Shown: positions 63,723 through 64,000 of the stretch, one piece after another
Position numbering within the stretch: the first letter of the stretch is position 1
Layout of the letters: each line of letters opens with the position of its first letter
NCBI RefSeq assembly: GCF_013344475.1
Contig: NZ_JABUOU010000012.1
Coordinates: forward strand, 62,001-126,000
Length of the DNA stretch: 64,000 nucleotides
Source of the DNA: Martelella limonii
GTDB lineage: Bacteria > Pseudomonadota > Alphaproteobacteria > Rhizobiales > Rhizobiaceae
Direction: 5' to 3'
Position numbers and translations under genes: made by a program
Notes under the pieces: generated by a model
Database searches by the model: none
What the model saw: only the letters and a program-made list of their open reading frames with translations
What the model was told of the DNA's origin: nothing

Positions 63723-64000
63723 ATGACGACAGTCAAGGTCAATAGCGCCAACTTCAAGCAGGAAGTGCTTGAATCCGCCGAACCCGTCGTGGTCGATTTC
63801 TGGGCCGAGTGGTGCGGTCCGTGCCGCATGATCGGTCCGAGCCTCGAGGAGATCGCCGAGGAAATGGACGGCAAGGTGAAGATCGCCAAGGTCAATGTCG
63901 ATGACAATCCGGACCTCGCTGTCCAGTACGGTGTCCGCTCGATCCCGATGCTTGCCATGTTCAAGGGCGGCGAGCTTGCCGACGTCAAGGTCGGCGCTGC
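63723..64000 (+). CDS. trxA: thioredoxin, 3' end beyond window
   Basis: 92 residues visible from ATG 63723, with AAGGAG nine bases upstream. The redox motif [13 protein letters not shown] is intact, followed by [28 protein letters not shown] with the cis-proline. Cytosolic disulfide reductase with thioredoxin reductase. The order addB-addA-trxA is common in rhizobia. Truncated only by the window edge. Confidence 0.97.
   Translation, partial: MTTVKVNSANFKQEVLESAEPVVVDFWAEWCGPCRMIGPSLEEIAEEMDGKVKIAKVNVDDNPDLAVQYGVRSIPMLAMFKGGELADVKVGA

Overview
The window (about 62% GC by impression) is chromosomal DNA of an alphaproteobacterium of the order Hyphomicrobiales (Rhizobiales), most likely Rhizobiaceae or a close relative such as Martelella; the genus is a guess. 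Support comes from the ChvG/ChvI - HprK - EIIA(Man) - HPr block, pckA, addB-addA-trxA, a secB/fxsA/timA/smr/xre block that from memory lies near the replication origin in Agrobacterium and Sinorhizobium, a betICBA cluster, and several rhizobial-looking extragenic palindromes. I saw no insertion sequence, prophage, tRNA, rRNA or CRISPR array.

Layout. 1-1.3 kb: end of an SLC13-type permease. 1.35-6.2 kb: a small DUF2147-like protein, then nadQ-nadA-nadB-nadC on the minus strand with a palindromic operator inside the nadA promoter. 6.6-11.9 kb: complete peptide-type ABC transporter dppABCDF. 11.9-23.9 kb: a long minus-strand operon with a glucose/mannose-type sugar ABC importer, a GMC oxidoreductase, an SDR, an aldehyde dehydrogenase, an enoyl-CoA hydratase, a CoA-transferase and a Gfo/Idh/MocA oxidoreductase; its substrate is unknown. 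24.2-28.4 kb: five translationally coupled genes (nucleotidyltransferase, GDPD-like hydrolase, HAD phosphatase, a second divergent nucleotidyltransferase, cupin), followed by a WavE-like gene. This looks like an uncharacterised surface-glycan or phospho-sugar pathway. 28.4-37.2 kb: osmoprotectant locus, choXWV importer divergent from betI-betC-betB-betA across a clear BetI operator. 37.5-40.6 kb: secB, fxsA, timA, smr, xre. 40.6-43.6 kb: a bacteriophytochrome HWE kinase and its heme oxygenase. 43.9-46.6 kb: 2-keto-3-deoxy-pentonate dehydratase and alpha-ketoglutarate semialdehyde dehydrogenase. 46.7-48.8 kb: GT4 glycosyltransferase divergent from a Crp/Fnr regulator. 48.8-50.7 kb: thuA/thuB-like pair. 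50.9-54.7 kb: HPr, EIIA, HprK, ChvG, ChvI. 55.1-64 kb: pckA, addB, addA and the start of trxA.

How the genes work together. Choline or choline-O-sulfate enters through ChoXWV, BetC removes sulfate, and BetA and BetB oxidise choline to glycine betaine under BetI. HprK, EIIA and HPr form a regulatory PTS next to the ChvG/ChvI envelope sensor. PckA supplies gluconeogenic flux. NadQ probably senses NAD status to control nadABC. The phytochrome kinase receives biliverdin from the heme oxygenase encoded just upstream.

The least explained parts are the 24.2-28.4 kb coupled operon, the 12-kb sugar/CoA operon, and several families of structured extragenic repeats whose stems show compensatory base changes between copies. 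Nothing here was checked by database search.
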